A program made the translations under genes and the position numbers. The notes below the pieces were generated by a model. The model did not search any database and had not been told where the DNA came from. It saw only the letters and a program-made list of their open reading frames with translations. From NCBI RefSeq assembly GCF_000142805.1, contig NC_013083.1:1426001-1490000 (forward strand): a DNA stretch of 64,000 nt, read 5' to 3'. The DNA comes from Lachancea thermotolerans CBS 6340 (lineage: Eukaryota; Ascomycota; Saccharomycetes; Saccharomycetales; Saccharomycetaceae). Position 1 is the first letter of the stretch, and each line of letters opens with the position of its first letter. This document shows positions 9,479-19,309 of the stretch, one piece after another.

Positions 9479-10705
9479 TTAGCGAGCTTCTGAGAGAAGG
9501 TCCACGACGATATTTATGAGCGAAATTAAAACTTCAACCCCGACCAGCACTATGATGATAAATTCCAAGTATTCTTCGTGTGAATGGCCAAGCTGCTCCT
9601 TCAGCATCTGAAGAAGATCTGAGATGACCTCTAGCCTTTGATTGAGCAACGCCACTCTTTGATTGATTTCCAAATAACCTCTTGTGGCGTGGTATATGGG
9701 CTCGAGTTGCGGCTCTGACCACATGATCTCAGGCGAATCCAGCACCGACCCATGTAGGTTGATGTTGATCCTGAGAATGAAGAGCTCTCCTATGCTTTTC
9801 ATAATATCCGCCTTACCCATGGATACCTTACCGCTCGATGCGATTTGCTGAGGAATGTCTTGAGTATCTTCTATCGTGTTATCCACTAACTCTTCGAATA
9901 GCGAGATCTTCACGCTTTGTGCAATAGCATGGGAAATGGAAAGTTTAACCATATAGTTGGATCCATCCCTCAATGTTATGAAATCGTTGTAAATTCTGGG
10001 CTGATAGCTTTGCGTAATGTAGTAATTGAACTGTTCCACTTGCACATCCTCCTCTGCCAGTTTCTCTTTCTCAAACTTTTCAACATCATTCAAGAACGCC
10101 TTCTCCTCTCGTTCGGTGAAGCCCCACATGACGATAACACCGTACTCAAATATGAACAAGTCTGGTTGTTTGTCGCTGACATTGATTTCTCCTCCCTCGT
10201 CGTCCAACCTTATTACATCTTCGTCTTTAAATCTTTTATCTCCTCTCCAATCGGTGTAGATGAACGGGGTAAATAAGCACTCATCAAATAACTTTGGATG
10301 GGTATGGTGCGCTTTCTTGCAGCCCTTCAACCATCGTACCAGTTCCTTCATATTGTATGCGCTTGATGTACAGTACGCGGTCACCCTAGGGAGAAGGTGC
10401 CGTTGACCCTTTCCTAGCTTTTCGGCATCTCTCCGGGCAGGGGTATCAGTGATTCTATTGACCTGAGAATAAACGTCTCGGTCTGCGTTACCCAAAAGCA
10501 AGTCTTCCGGTCTATTAAATGGTTCTTCGGGGAGGAGTTTCAACTTCTGCGCTGTCCGAGAGGTTCTCTGGGCGCCAATCTTGGAAGCCTTAGGAGCATT
10601 TAATTTGTTTCCTTGAACAATGGGGATATCTGCGCTTGGTGAGTTCTTCGAGCGGCCTGCTCCGCCTGTAGCAGCCAGTAAAGGCTCTCGTTCTGGCCGC
10701 GACAT
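9479..10705 (-). CDS. RMD1: RMD1/DUF155 family membrane protein
   Basis: A 408-residue protein of the RMD1/RMD8 (DUF155) family. The conserved domain runs from RVTAYCTSSAYNMKELVRWL through DLFIFEYGVIVMWGF to LEINQRVALLNQRLEVISDLLQMLKEQLGHSHEEYLEFIIIVLVGVEVLISLINIVVDLL; the last segment is a single C-terminal membrane span. The first 110 residues are polar and probably disordered. Yeast Rmd1 was named for a sporulation defect and its biochemical role is unclear; human RMND1 acts in mitochondrial translation. Length is close to the S. cerevisiae protein (about 400). It corresponds to YDL001W, the gene next to CEN4, here interleaved with the CEN2-side genes. Confidence 0.93.
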   Translation of the reverse strand: MSRPEREPLLAATGGAGRSKNSPSADIPIVQGNKLNAPKASKIGAQRTSRTAQKLKLLPEEPFNRPEDLLLGNADRDVYSQVNRITDTPARRDAEKLGKGQRHLLPRVTAYCTSSAYNMKELVRWLKGCKKAHHTHPKLFDECLFTPFIYTDWRGDKRFKDEDVIRLDDEGGEINVSDKQPDLFIFEYGVIVMWGFTEREEKAFLNDVEKFEKEKLAEEDVQVEQFNYYITQSYQPRIYNDFITLRDGSNYMVKLSISHAIAQSVKISLFEELVDNTIEDTQDIPQQIASSGKVSMGKADIMKSIGELFILRININLHGSVLDSPEIMWSEPQLEPIYHATRGYLEINQRVALLNQRLEVISDLLQMLKEQLGHSHEEYLEFIIIVLVGVEVLISLINIVVDLLSEAR

Positions 10706-10818
10706 ACTACTTTAAATATCTGAACTTCGCAGTGAATGAAATTAGATAAATTACATTTTTTCATAATTCACAAACACAGTCGGACAAACTTACGGTGAAG
10801 GTTGAAAGCGACCAAAAT

Positions 10819-11430
10819 ATGTCGGATGCTGATCTAAAAAGGTCACTAGGAGATCTGCAAGAAAGCAACCAAGTTCTGGCTTTGGCAGTCCAAAGGACAA
10901 GGCTTGCCGTCAAGCGATTACGTCTCGAATACGGCACTTTACTGGAGAGACTAGAAAGCCGAATTGATAAAGACCCCGAGCTGTGTTACGAGGACCCTCT
11001 TCCATCTCTGGAAAGCTTTAAGTCTCAGATATTAGAGGATGCCCCAAAGTCAAGAACTAAGAAGAAGAAGGGCAAAGAGAGGGATCCAAATCTTCCCAAA
11101 CGCCCAACCAACGCTTACCTTCTATTCTGTGAAATGAACAAAGAAAAAATGAAACAAAGCTCAGGCGCAAACGACGTGTCCAAAGCTCTCACAGATGCAT
11201 GGAAAGGTTTAGATGAAAATGCCAGAAGACCATATTACGATTTATATAATGAGGACCGCGACCGCTATCAAAGAGAAATGCAAGCATATGCACAAAGTAA
11301 GACAGAAGATCGAAAGCCGTTGAAGAAAGGAGAGGAAGAAGATGAAGACGAAATCGAAGAAGATGATGATACGGACGAAACTCAACCGGACGTAGATGCA
11401 ACGACAGACTTGCCCACAAGCGAGGCTTGA
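10819..11430 (+). CDS. NHP10: INO80 complex HMG-box subunit
   Basis: A 203-residue HMG-box protein. Residues 1-75 are a helical, probably coiled-coil region (RSLGDLQESNQVLALAVQRTRLAVKRLRLEYGTLLERLESRID), then KERDPNLPKRPTNAYLLFCEMNKEKM begins the HMG box, which ends near YQREMQAYAQSK. The C-terminus is acidic (GEEEDEDEIEEDDDTDE). In yeast Nhp10 is a DNA-end and nucleosome-binding subunit of the INO80 remodeller. ATG at 10819 (MSDADLKRSLGDL) matches the family; the frame extends upstream only to a GTG. Divergent from RMD1 over about 110 bp; equivalent to YDL002C. Confidence 0.95.
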   Translation: MSDADLKRSLGDLQESNQVLALAVQRTRLAVKRLRLEYGTLLERLESRIDKDPELCYEDPLPSLESFKSQILEDAPKSRTKKKKGKERDPNLPKRPTNAYLLFCEMNKEKMKQSSGANDVSKALTDAWKGLDENARRPYYDLYNEDRDRYQREMQAYAQSKTEDRKPLKKGEEEDEDEIEEDDDTDETQPDVDATTDLPTSEA

Positions 11431-11551
11431 ATACGAACTTCTCAAATAATAATCTATCTACGGACCTCGCCGGAATCAACAACTCGCCATGCCTCATTTG
11501 ATTCAGCGCAGCATTAAACTACTTGACCTTTGTACAATAATTATCACATAC

Positions 11552-14500
11552 CTAAAACTTTCTTTTCTTATTTTTAGCATGGTAATATCCATTTTCGTCT
11601 TTCTCGTGCTTCCTCTTCTCTTTTGATCTTGCATGCTTTTTCAATTTGCGTCTCGCCGCAGCCTCAGGCGCGACAACAGCGAGTGTCGCACGTTTTGCTC
11701 TCCTCTCATATCTCCGGCGGGTTACTTCATGCTTCACGGAAGAGTAAATCGTAGTGAAATCGGCAACTGAAAGCTTGCCTTGCAAAAGTTCCAGGCACTC
11801 TTGAGCAAGTTGTTTGAGCTCCTCGCTCCTTTCGTCGAGGTTCCTTCTTTCATCCTCCAGATAGGTGAAAAGAGATAAAATGATTGTATTAGCACCGTGT
11901 TTGAGCTGTTCCTCATCCAGAAGTTGTATGATAAGAGCAAGTAGTTGCACACATGCTTTTTTGGAGGGAAATAGCTCTCGCCCATTTTCTTCATCTCTTA
12001 TAATCGAACCAATACGAGAAAGAGCAAAGTCGATTGCAGTATTGTATTTGCGGTCACCTTCGCCTGCTGTCACGAAAGGTGTGTTATCTTTCTGCCACCT
12101 TGCCATGATCGTGATTATGGTCCTTATGGATGTCGTTGCCTGAGACTCAGAGATGGAGGGCGCTCCAAGTTGGCGGAAGATACGGTAGGCAATGTTTTGG
12201 ATTTCCAAGTCTGAAAATGGATTTTCAAGTTTACCTTGGTGACCGACATACTTGTTGACCATCCTGCTACTGATGAGTCTCACCCATGGGTGAGGGTAAA
12301 GCAGGCAGTTGATGACAGACGTCCACATTGGTGTATTCGAAACTGCAAAAGCCTCATCTGTTGCATCAACATAGGCGGTCAAAACGTTTAAAGCGGTGTA
12401 CACAAGATTCCACTCTGTCTCAGACCCTGCGTCACTTTCCGCAATGATTTTCCTCGCTTTTGAAAGAGCTAGTCCATCTAGTTCACTGTTAGCCCCTAAC
12501 GACATCGATGATAAGTAAATTTTGTAAATCCTTAGGCCGAGTTCCAGAAAGCTTGCAGTATCTTGTTTCAGCCAAGCCAAAATGTACTTTTCTTCAGTTC
12601 CAATATTTCCTTGTCCCAACTTTGCAAGTAGGTTACGTAGTAACGCAGAAGCCATTTCGCGGCAGCGAGGTGAGTTATCATTCACAGCAACGTTAGATAG
12701 AGAAAGGAAAAACGATGCTGATAACCTTCGAAGCAAATCTTGGCTAGATTTGTTCACAATCAAATTAATAAGCTCCATGACTGATTGACGCCCTTCCTGA
12801 GAAGGATACTCCAAATTGGACACTAAAAACTTGAACTGCTTCTCCAAACGACCACGACTTTGGTCATACTCCATGATGAACTGATAGTAGACACTTCTAG
12901 ACACATCCCTGATCTCTTTCGAGTGATTTGTGACCATAATTCCTGCAACAGAATCAACAATGTCATACATTTCAGGCAATACAACGTGTTTGGCAAGCAA
13001 TGATTTCAGAAAGTTAAAAGCTAAGCCTTGCTTGTTAGGCTCGTTCAAGTCCGGCCGTACGCGCTCCAAAATGAAGCTTAAAGCCGTGTCCTTGAGCTTC
13101 ACATCCTTATGGCGTATCAAGGATGACAAAAATTTGAGACTAACCTGACAAATCTCAGTGGACGTCGAAGGTGAATCCTTAATAATGTTGAGTACTTTCC
13201 TTGCACAGTTTTTGAAAATGCCCTCGCTATCTTCGTCGAAGTTGAGCTTTACGAAGACGGTAAGGACACGAAGAGCGCTCACCAACACGCTTTCATCATC
13301 GCAGTCAAGAGAGCCTTGCAAAAGAGGAATGAAACCTTCCAGGTAAGGAGCTTCTAGCAAATTTGGATTACGCGCTAGCACGGCTTTGAGCAGATCAAGC
13401 GAGAACTTTTGCAGCACGCTGCCATTTGGATTCGTCTCCGTTTGAACCCTCCCATCTTTCGCATTGAGGTTGACAATGAAAAAAGAGTCATCTCTCGCCT
13501 TCAGCTTGTTGGAGGCTTTAGGCTTAAAACTACCTCCTTTGGAAGTAAAATTCGCTGACTGGGTGAAAATTTCATAGCACAAGATCAAAGCATCCTTGGA
13601 AGAACTTTCCTCGTTATGGTTGAGACCTAGCGCATATCTCCTCATGAGCTCATCTAGCTTGCGACGATTTTTCAGGCCTAAATTCTCGGACAGTAGCGCC
13701 CGAATAGGATGCAAGAGGGATCCGAAGGCTGGTAAGGATATGTTAGAAGCTAATATTTCGCCAGTATCATAGCTCTTGTTAAATTTAAGCTCTTTGAGTT
13801 TTGAAGAGTAGCCTTCGGCTTCCTTCTCTTGCCCTGCGGCTCCAAAAATGTCCTCCATGATTATACTCACAATCAATGCCGAGTTAGTATCAAGATCTTT
13901 GTGTGACAACGAATGTGACATCGCAACTAGAAGAGAGTGTACAGTGTAGCTCAAAATATGGATTTGAGAGCCTCTTCTTAGAGCCGATTTCAACTCGTTC
14001 AGAATGAAAGTCAAATATTCAGGTCCCAATACAACACTAATGCTTGCTAAGCTTTTACGCACGGCTTCACGAAGTTCTTCAGACCTACTGCGTAAAACCT
14101 GACAAATAGAGCTTAGAGCTCCTGGGAGGAGACGCCCTCTGTCGTTTGGATCTAGACCCAAGATAAAATTGACAGTGGCTTCGCAAAGTGGGATCCTCGC
14201 AACAATCGTATCCTCATTTCTCGTATTAAGTATATTCTTGAAAGTAGGATAGATTTCACCCTGTATGAAATTTTCAGGCTCAGTAAGTGTCTTTGGGAAC
14301 TTTTTCAAGCTTATGTTACTAGGGTCCTGTGCCCTAGCTGCTTGCATTGATTTCATCAAAGATTTGGAGCACTGAACAATGAGTGACACCATTTCCTTCA
14401 AAAATGCTGGCTTTTGCTTGAGAGCAGCTGTGAATCTCCGAATGACTGCCTTGTATTGATTCCAAGTAACAAAATGCGTCAGTAGCCCGACAGTTGAGAT

Positions 14501-17500
14501 GGTTTCGTTACAAATGTTTCGGTACTTCTCGTCAGTACAATAAATATAGCGCTCAACCATTGGAATCAAGTAGTGAGAAATACTACTTCCTGAAAGAGTT
14601 GATGCATTCTCACCTAATCTCTTGATTGCTCTCTGCCGGCGATGAAGTTGAATATGTGTCAAGTTGGTGAAAAAGTTGGCTTCTTCGTCGCCCTTGAACA
14701 GCAAGCTTTTCATGTCATTCAGTTCAGTGTAGTAGATGGAATTTGCGATGATGTAGGAAACCACCGAAATATATTCAACTTGAATCTCTATGTTTTTATG
14801 CCGTAGCCCATTTTTGATGTGTGGGATAAGGTCAGAGCCAATAAGTTCTACTGCTTTCTCGGCATCGCTAGCGGAGCTCTTTGAGTTTGAGTAGTCAATC
14901 AAAAGCTTGATGGTGTGAGTTGCGTTTGTCCTAATTGCAAGTTCCTCTTCGTCTGTGATGAAGTAGAGACATGTGTGGATGACTGGTAGCCATTCAAGCT
15001 CATCAGTTAATTGGCACGAACCGTCCGCAATTTTCTTGAAAGCAGGTAACACGCTTTTGAAGTTATAGCTTTCCATTCTGTCCGTCGAATAGGCATTGAG
15101 TTCGGACAACAATCCTGCAACTTTGCTTAGATGTTCAAATTGAGTGCCAATGCTTATGAAAACCTTGTTGAGACTCAGCCTCAAGCTTTTCTCAGCGAAA
15201 ACGCGATAAAGCTTTGAACATGACCTGTACAGGTGCTCTATCTCAGTCCACTCACAGTTGTAGCCAATGATCAGAGACGCGATGGATTGCAAAACCTTGA
15301 CTTTATCCGCGGTTTGCACACCTTTGACTTCTCCTTCAAGAATGTGAGCCAAAGAACTTAGTAGATATTTTTTGGTTTCGTCTTCGTCCACATAGCCAGC
15401 CTCAACCAAGTTAAGTAGCAAATCGACTGTGATAGAGACAACTTCTTGACTCTTTGCATTCTTCAAAAGGCCTGGAAGCTCTCTTAAGCACGTGGATGCG
15501 ACTAATGAAACAAGATCGACATAGGCATCATCTTTCGTCGGGTTTTTAATAATGTAATTGGAGAAATTTAATGTGTTCTCAATAACAATTTCTTTAGCAT
15601 TTGAATTGCCAAGAAGCTTCATAAGAGCTTTTGCAACAGAGCACTCGTCATGGTAAAGAAATTTGTAAAAGCAAGTGTCTGTTGCCCAAAGACAGAACAA
15701 ACTCATGAGGGAGGATGGGTGTTGTAAGTTGTCATATTCGAAATTTGAAATCCTCGGCTGCAAAACAAGTTTGTGAATTTTTTGAACTGAACTATCCCAG
15801 TCTATCAATGTTCCGACAGTGGAAAATAAGTTGAGGATTAACTTCATAATTGCCTGTCTAACGTTTCCAGCTTGTTTCAGTACAACTTCTTCTTCAGACT
15901 TCTTAGAAGCCACTTCATTTGACACGCATGCCGTGTATAGGGCTGGGTCGAGCAGCGCCACTGTTGCATTGGGATACTTAGAGCCCAAAGACTTGATTGC
16001 CAAATTACCCAACGCTGCAAAGCCAGCCATTCTTCTCAGCAAATGCTTACTCAGAATTGTGGAATCAAATCCAGTTCCCTGCTCCAGGAACTTTTTGTAT
16101 GGAAGCCCTTCACTTGCAAGTCTCAAAAAACCGATAACGTATTTTTCATGAAGGCTTGGGAGAAGAGTAATAACTGCTGTCTTCCTGCTCTTCTTCAGAC
16201 CGCTAGTGACTGGAGTTTGAGCGCGGCCGAAAAGTATTCGCAGGACTAAAGGCATAAGGAAAGTTTCATCATTATCTTCCACTATTCTATCATTGCTGTG
16301 AGACAGTAACTTCAAACTTTCGTCCTTGAATGCATTATCGTCCAGCAGATTTCTCAAGTTATCCCTGTATTTGATTACTACGCTTTCTTTGTAAGCGAGA
16401 ATGCCATCCAGCGCTAGTTTCTGGATTTCAGTGGTTCGACTCCCAAGAAGGTCCATAAACCTTTGATAAACCTCCTCGGATTTGTAGATCGACTTGATGT
16501 TCTTGAACTTACCAATTAATTGAAGAAGGAGCTTACGGTCGGCCTCTGACCAGGTGCTTGAGCTAGATGGCCTCTCCTCTACACCCTCTAGCGCCAGGGC
16601 ATTTTCTTCGGACGGATCTGTTTTCAACATATAAGGAACAATATCTCTGGAATGCCGCTCTGCCAATTGAGGAATACGTAACAGTCCCTTCAGGGCCTGG
16701 TTCCTAATGAGACCAGGATAGGTTAAGTCACCTCTTCTGTTCTTTAAAAGCTCCAGGATTGAAGATTCTGCGAAGGAGTATGAGTTGAAAACGTCGGCAC
16801 AAGTTTGAAGAACGTCGTTGAGCCTGCTGGTACTGACAGACCAGAAAACTGCACGCTCTTCTTCGAGCTGAGATTTCTCGTAGTACTCCAATCTAAAATT
16901 ATTATCCAAAACTTCAACAAACTTTGAAAACAAGCTCCACACTAGTTCATGATTTTTTTCGTAAACATCACACAAAACCTCATATGCTCCTTCCCAGACT
17001 GGTGAAAACCTAACCGTAAGGATACCGAAGAGATAATTAAAAACCACATGAGAAACAAGGGATTCTGGTTCCATCTTCGCAAAGTCAGATCCTAACTTCC
17101 TAATTCTCATAGTAATATCACGGGCGGTCTGAAGATTTCTAGGAATTTCTTCAATTATTTTACAGTCGTTCAAAATTTCCGGAACTTCTAAGCCTTGATA
17201 TTTGAGGAGAGAAATAAGAAGTTTCAGTGACTCATACCGTATTTGCTCATCAGGCAAGCACAAATTACCAGAAATCTGGATAAATGCTTGATTCTCACAT
17301 GCTTGGGAAAATTTGTTTGAGCCATTCTCAAGTTTACCAAGGAGTTGACGCAAACCTTTTATGCACAGTACGCTATCCTGAAACTTTCCTAGATTAGTCA
17401 CTGCAAAGTCTAGAATTTCAAGTACGTTTCCGTTGTCCCTTGGATTAAGCAACAATAACATATTACCTAGGACATCCTTTTCAAAATCATTCAAACGCTC

Positions 17501-19048
17501 CTGTTGTAGCAATGTTTTTATCAATGGCTCTATGACAGTAGATGCGTCGTAGCTAGTATAATAGAGTACTTGCATTTTCCAGAGTATTTGAAACAAACTA
17601 CCAAGGCGCAAATGTTCACTTTCAGCACTAATACCATGGGCAATACTTTCAGCAAACTGCTTTGGAATAGTAAGCGCAAGTTTTTGCCCTAAAGGTGAAT
17701 TTTGCCTGGACTCCATGAGAAAAAGTGCTATCTTTTTCTCATTAAATTCCCAATTTTGATCAATATACCTTTGGAGAGATTTAGCACCGTTGAAAGAAAA
17801 CATCCTGTCTTTGTCCATGGAAAGGCCCATTTTGAAAAACTCTATGAAGTTTTGCGGAAAGTTGTTGAGATAGAAGTCGAAAAGAGTTCTGTGAAATTTG
17901 GTGAGGTCAGGAATAGGAGCATTACGCAAAATGCTACAGAAAGCTAAGGCTGTCACTTCCGGCGAAAGGGACCTCACGTTAGCGTGACATAGAACTTTTT
18001 GCACGGAATCGATTAATTCTGGCCAAGATTTGACCTTTTTGCCACTTTCGGCGAATGCTAGAGTCAGCAAAAGTTTCATGGGTGCATCCAGTTTAGCAGA
18101 TGGATCTTCGAGGAAGCCTTTAACTTCCGAGATGAAAACATCGTATACTGGGGGCGCATTGTCGGACGAAGCATGCCTTAATACGTTCATTGTAACATCG
18201 GCCACTAATGAAATGCAGCACTGGTCACCAGCACCGCTAAGACATTCGTGAACCAATGCTTCCATTATGACGTTAAACTTTGAATGTAGTGATTCTTTCG
18301 TTGTAATGAGTGCTTCGGTGAAGAGCATTTTGAGCCCATCATAGATGTTATTTTCGCAAGCGTTTTCCTCCGTAGATTCGGTAACGTCTCGAAGTTGGTT
18401 AAACGCGTGAGTGACAAACGCGCTCAAGCTTTTCAGCTTGGCCTTTCTAACTAGAAAAGATAGCGCTTCTGCAGAAAATCTGGATAGGTACTCCTTGCGA
18501 TGCGAAACGAGGGGGAAAAGTAAGTTATATGTGGGAAGCAGATCTTGAGCGAGTACCCTGGATAGATACTTGTAAACATACGCTAGGCAGTTGAAACCCC
18601 ACTCAAAGACGTTTGATGATTCAAAATTCGCAGCATCATCAAGTAAAGTAGTCAGCATATGCATGGCCCTTTCGTAGAATTTCATGAAATCTGGACCCAG
18701 ATCGTGGCAAAATTGCGCTAGTAAATCTAGCAACGGTTGTAATGAGTATTCGTCATGTTTGCTGATATGCTTGTATAACTGTTCAAAAATCTGCTCTTCA
18801 TGGAAGAGAATCTGGGGCAATGTTTGAGCCATGGGCCTAACATCATCAGCAAACGATGCGAAATTAGCACTCATATTCGTGTCTTCCCAGTGCTCGAAAG
18901 AAGCCAAGAAGTGGGAAGACTCGACATGGTCGTGGACTCTCTTCCCCAAATTCCTAGCAGGCTCTATCCTGAGATCATCGATTTTGTCCTTGAAAGACGA
19001 GTATCTGTACCTTTTTGACGACTTCGATGTCACTTTCTGTTTGACCAT
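11552..19048 (-). CDS. UTP20: U3 snoRNP / small-subunit processome protein
   Basis: A very large helical-repeat protein of 2,498 residues, almost the same length as S. cerevisiae Utp20 (2,493). It is built of HEAT/ARM-like repeats over nearly its whole length, with a basic C-terminal tail (RRYERRAKRATLAVVAPEAAARRKLKKHARSKEKRKHEKDENGYYHAKNKKRKF) that probably binds RNA. It acts in the nucleolus in early 18S rRNA processing. The frame is uninterrupted. It occupies the YBL004W position, after the YDL001/002 genes, showing the interleaving of the CEN2 and CEN4 sister regions. Its promoter carries PAC and RRPE elements (listed separately). Confidence 0.97.
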   Translation of the reverse strand: MVKQKVTSKSSKRYRYSSFKDKIDDLRIEPARNLGKRVHDHVESSHFLASFEHWEDTNMSANFASFADDVRPMAQTLPQILFHEEQIFEQLYKHISKHDEYSLQPLLDLLAQFCHDLGPDFMKFYERAMHMLTTLLDDAANFESSNVFEWGFNCLAYVYKYLSRVLAQDLLPTYNLLFPLVSHRKEYLSRFSAEALSFLVRKAKLKSLSAFVTHAFNQLRDVTESTEENACENNIYDGLKMLFTEALITTKESLHSKFNVIMEALVHECLSGAGDQCCISLVADVTMNVLRHASSDNAPPVYDVFISEVKGFLEDPSAKLDAPMKLLLTLAFAESGKKVKSWPELIDSVQKVLCHANVRSLSPEVTALAFCSILRNAPIPDLTKFHRTLFDFYLNNFPQNFIEFFKMGLSMDKDRMFSFNGAKSLQRYIDQNWEFNEKKIALFLMESRQNSPLGQKLALTIPKQFAESIAHGISAESEHLRLGSLFQILWKMQVLYYTSYDASTVIEPLIKTLLQQERLNDFEKDVLGNMLLLLNPRDNGNVLEILDFAVTNLGKFQDSVLCIKGLRQLLGKLENGSNKFSQACENQAFIQISGNLCLPDEQIRYESLKLLISLLKYQGLEVPEILNDCKIIEEIPRNLQTARDITMRIRKLGSDFAKMEPESLVSHVVFNYLFGILTVRFSPVWEGAYEVLCDVYEKNHELVWSLFSKFVEVLDNNFRLEYYEKSQLEEERAVFWSVSTSRLNDVLQTCADVFNSYSFAESSILELLKNRRGDLTYPGLIRNQALKGLLRIPQLAERHSRDIVPYMLKTDPSEENALALEGVEERPSSSSTWSEADRKLLLQLIGKFKNIKSIYKSEEVYQRFMDLLGSRTTEIQKLALDGILAYKESVVIKYRDNLRNLLDDNAFKDESLKLLSHSNDRIVEDNDETFLMPLVLRILFGRAQTPVTSGLKKSRKTAVITLLPSLHEKYVIGFLRLASEGLPYKKFLEQGTGFDSTILSKHLLRRMAGFAALGNLAIKSLGSKYPNATVALLDPALYTACVSNEVASKKSEEEVVLKQAGNVRQAIMKLILNLFSTVGTLIDWDSSVQKIHKLVLQPRISNFEYDNLQHPSSLMSLFCLWATDTCFYKFLYHDECSVAKALMKLLGNSNAKEIVIENTLNFSNYIIKNPTKDDAYVDLVSLVASTCLRELPGLLKNAKSQEVVSITVDLLLNLVEAGYVDEDETKKYLLSSLAHILEGEVKGVQTADKVKVLQSIASLIIGYNCEWTEIEHLYRSCSKLYRVFAEKSLRLSLNKVFISIGTQFEHLSKVAGLLSELNAYSTDRMESYNFKSVLPAFKKIADGSCQLTDELEWLPVIHTCLYFITDEEELAIRTNATHTIKLLIDYSNSKSSASDAEKAVELIGSDLIPHIKNGLRHKNIEIQVEYISVVSYIIANSIYYTELNDMKSLLFKGDEEANFFTNLTHIQLHRRQRAIKRLGENASTLSGSSISHYLIPMVERYIYCTDEKYRNICNETISTVGLLTHFVTWNQYKAVIRRFTAALKQKPAFLKEMVSLIVQCSKSLMKSMQAARAQDPSNISLKKFPKTLTEPENFIQGEIYPTFKNILNTRNEDTIVARIPLCEATVNFILGLDPNDRGRLLPGALSSICQVLRSRSEELREAVRKSLASISVVLGPEYLTFILNELKSALRRGSQIHILSYTVHSLLVAMSHSLSHKDLDTNSALIVSIIMEDIFGAAGQEKEAEGYSSKLKELKFNKSYDTGEILASNISLPAFGSLLHPIRALLSENLGLKNRRKLDELMRRYALGLNHNEESSSKDALILCYEIFTQSANFTSKGGSFKPKASNKLKARDDSFFIVNLNAKDGRVQTETNPNGSVLQKFSLDLLKAVLARNPNLLEAPYLEGFIPLLQGSLDCDDESVLVSALRVLTVFVKLNFDEDSEGIFKNCARKVLNIIKDSPSTSTEICQVSLKFLSSLIRHKDVKLKDTALSFILERVRPDLNEPNKQGLAFNFLKSLLAKHVVLPEMYDIVDSVAGIMVTNHSKEIRDVSRSVYYQFIMEYDQSRGRLEKQFKFLVSNLEYPSQEGRQSVMELINLIVNKSSQDLLRRLSASFFLSLSNVAVNDNSPRCREMASALLRNLLAKLGQGNIGTEEKYILAWLKQDTASFLELGLRIYKIYLSSMSLGANSELDGLALSKARKIIAESDAGSETEWNLVYTALNVLTAYVDATDEAFAVSNTPMWTSVINCLLYPHPWVRLISSRMVNKYVGHQGKLENPFSDLEIQNIAYRIFRQLGAPSISESQATTSIRTIITIMARWQKDNTPFVTAGEGDRKYNTAIDFALSRIGSIIRDEENGRELFPSKKACVQLLALIIQLLDEEQLKHGANTIILSLFTYLEDERRNLDERSEELKQLAQECLELLQGKLSVADFTTIYSSVKHEVTRRRYERRAKRATLAVVAPEAAARRKLKKHARSKEKRKHEKDENGYYHAKNKKRKF

Positions 19049-19142
19049 TTTGAGGCTTGTCGTAGGCAGGATTATTCTTCGATGATTGGGCTTTGCAATA
19101 AAATACTACGACAGCGCTCGCTCCAGTCCGATCCTCACTGCT

Positions 19143-19176
19143 GCGATGAGCTAGTAGCTCAGCGGAAAATTTTTTA
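19143..19176. promoter_or_regulatory. PAC and RRPE elements upstream of UTP20
   Basis: GCGATGAG at 19143-19150 is an exact PAC core, and GGAAAATTTTTT at 19164-19175 resembles RRPE (TGAAAAWTTTT). They lie about 95-130 bp upstream of the UTP20 ATG. PAC (Dot6/Tod6) and RRPE (Stb3) co-regulate ribosome-biogenesis genes in yeast. Confidence 0.7.
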
Positions 19177-19309
19177 TAAATAGGAAACGTAAAATAAAAA
19201 ATAACATTATACGGAACACAACTCTCCACCTGCCACTTAAATCTATGTTCAAAAGGCGCCGAAGATATGTTGCTCAAGTTTGATTACGCGATATGTTTGT
19301 CCATTAATC

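Noticed and set aside
10795-10818. Upstream extension of NHP10
   Set aside because: It would start at GTG; the ATG at 10819 matches the family start.
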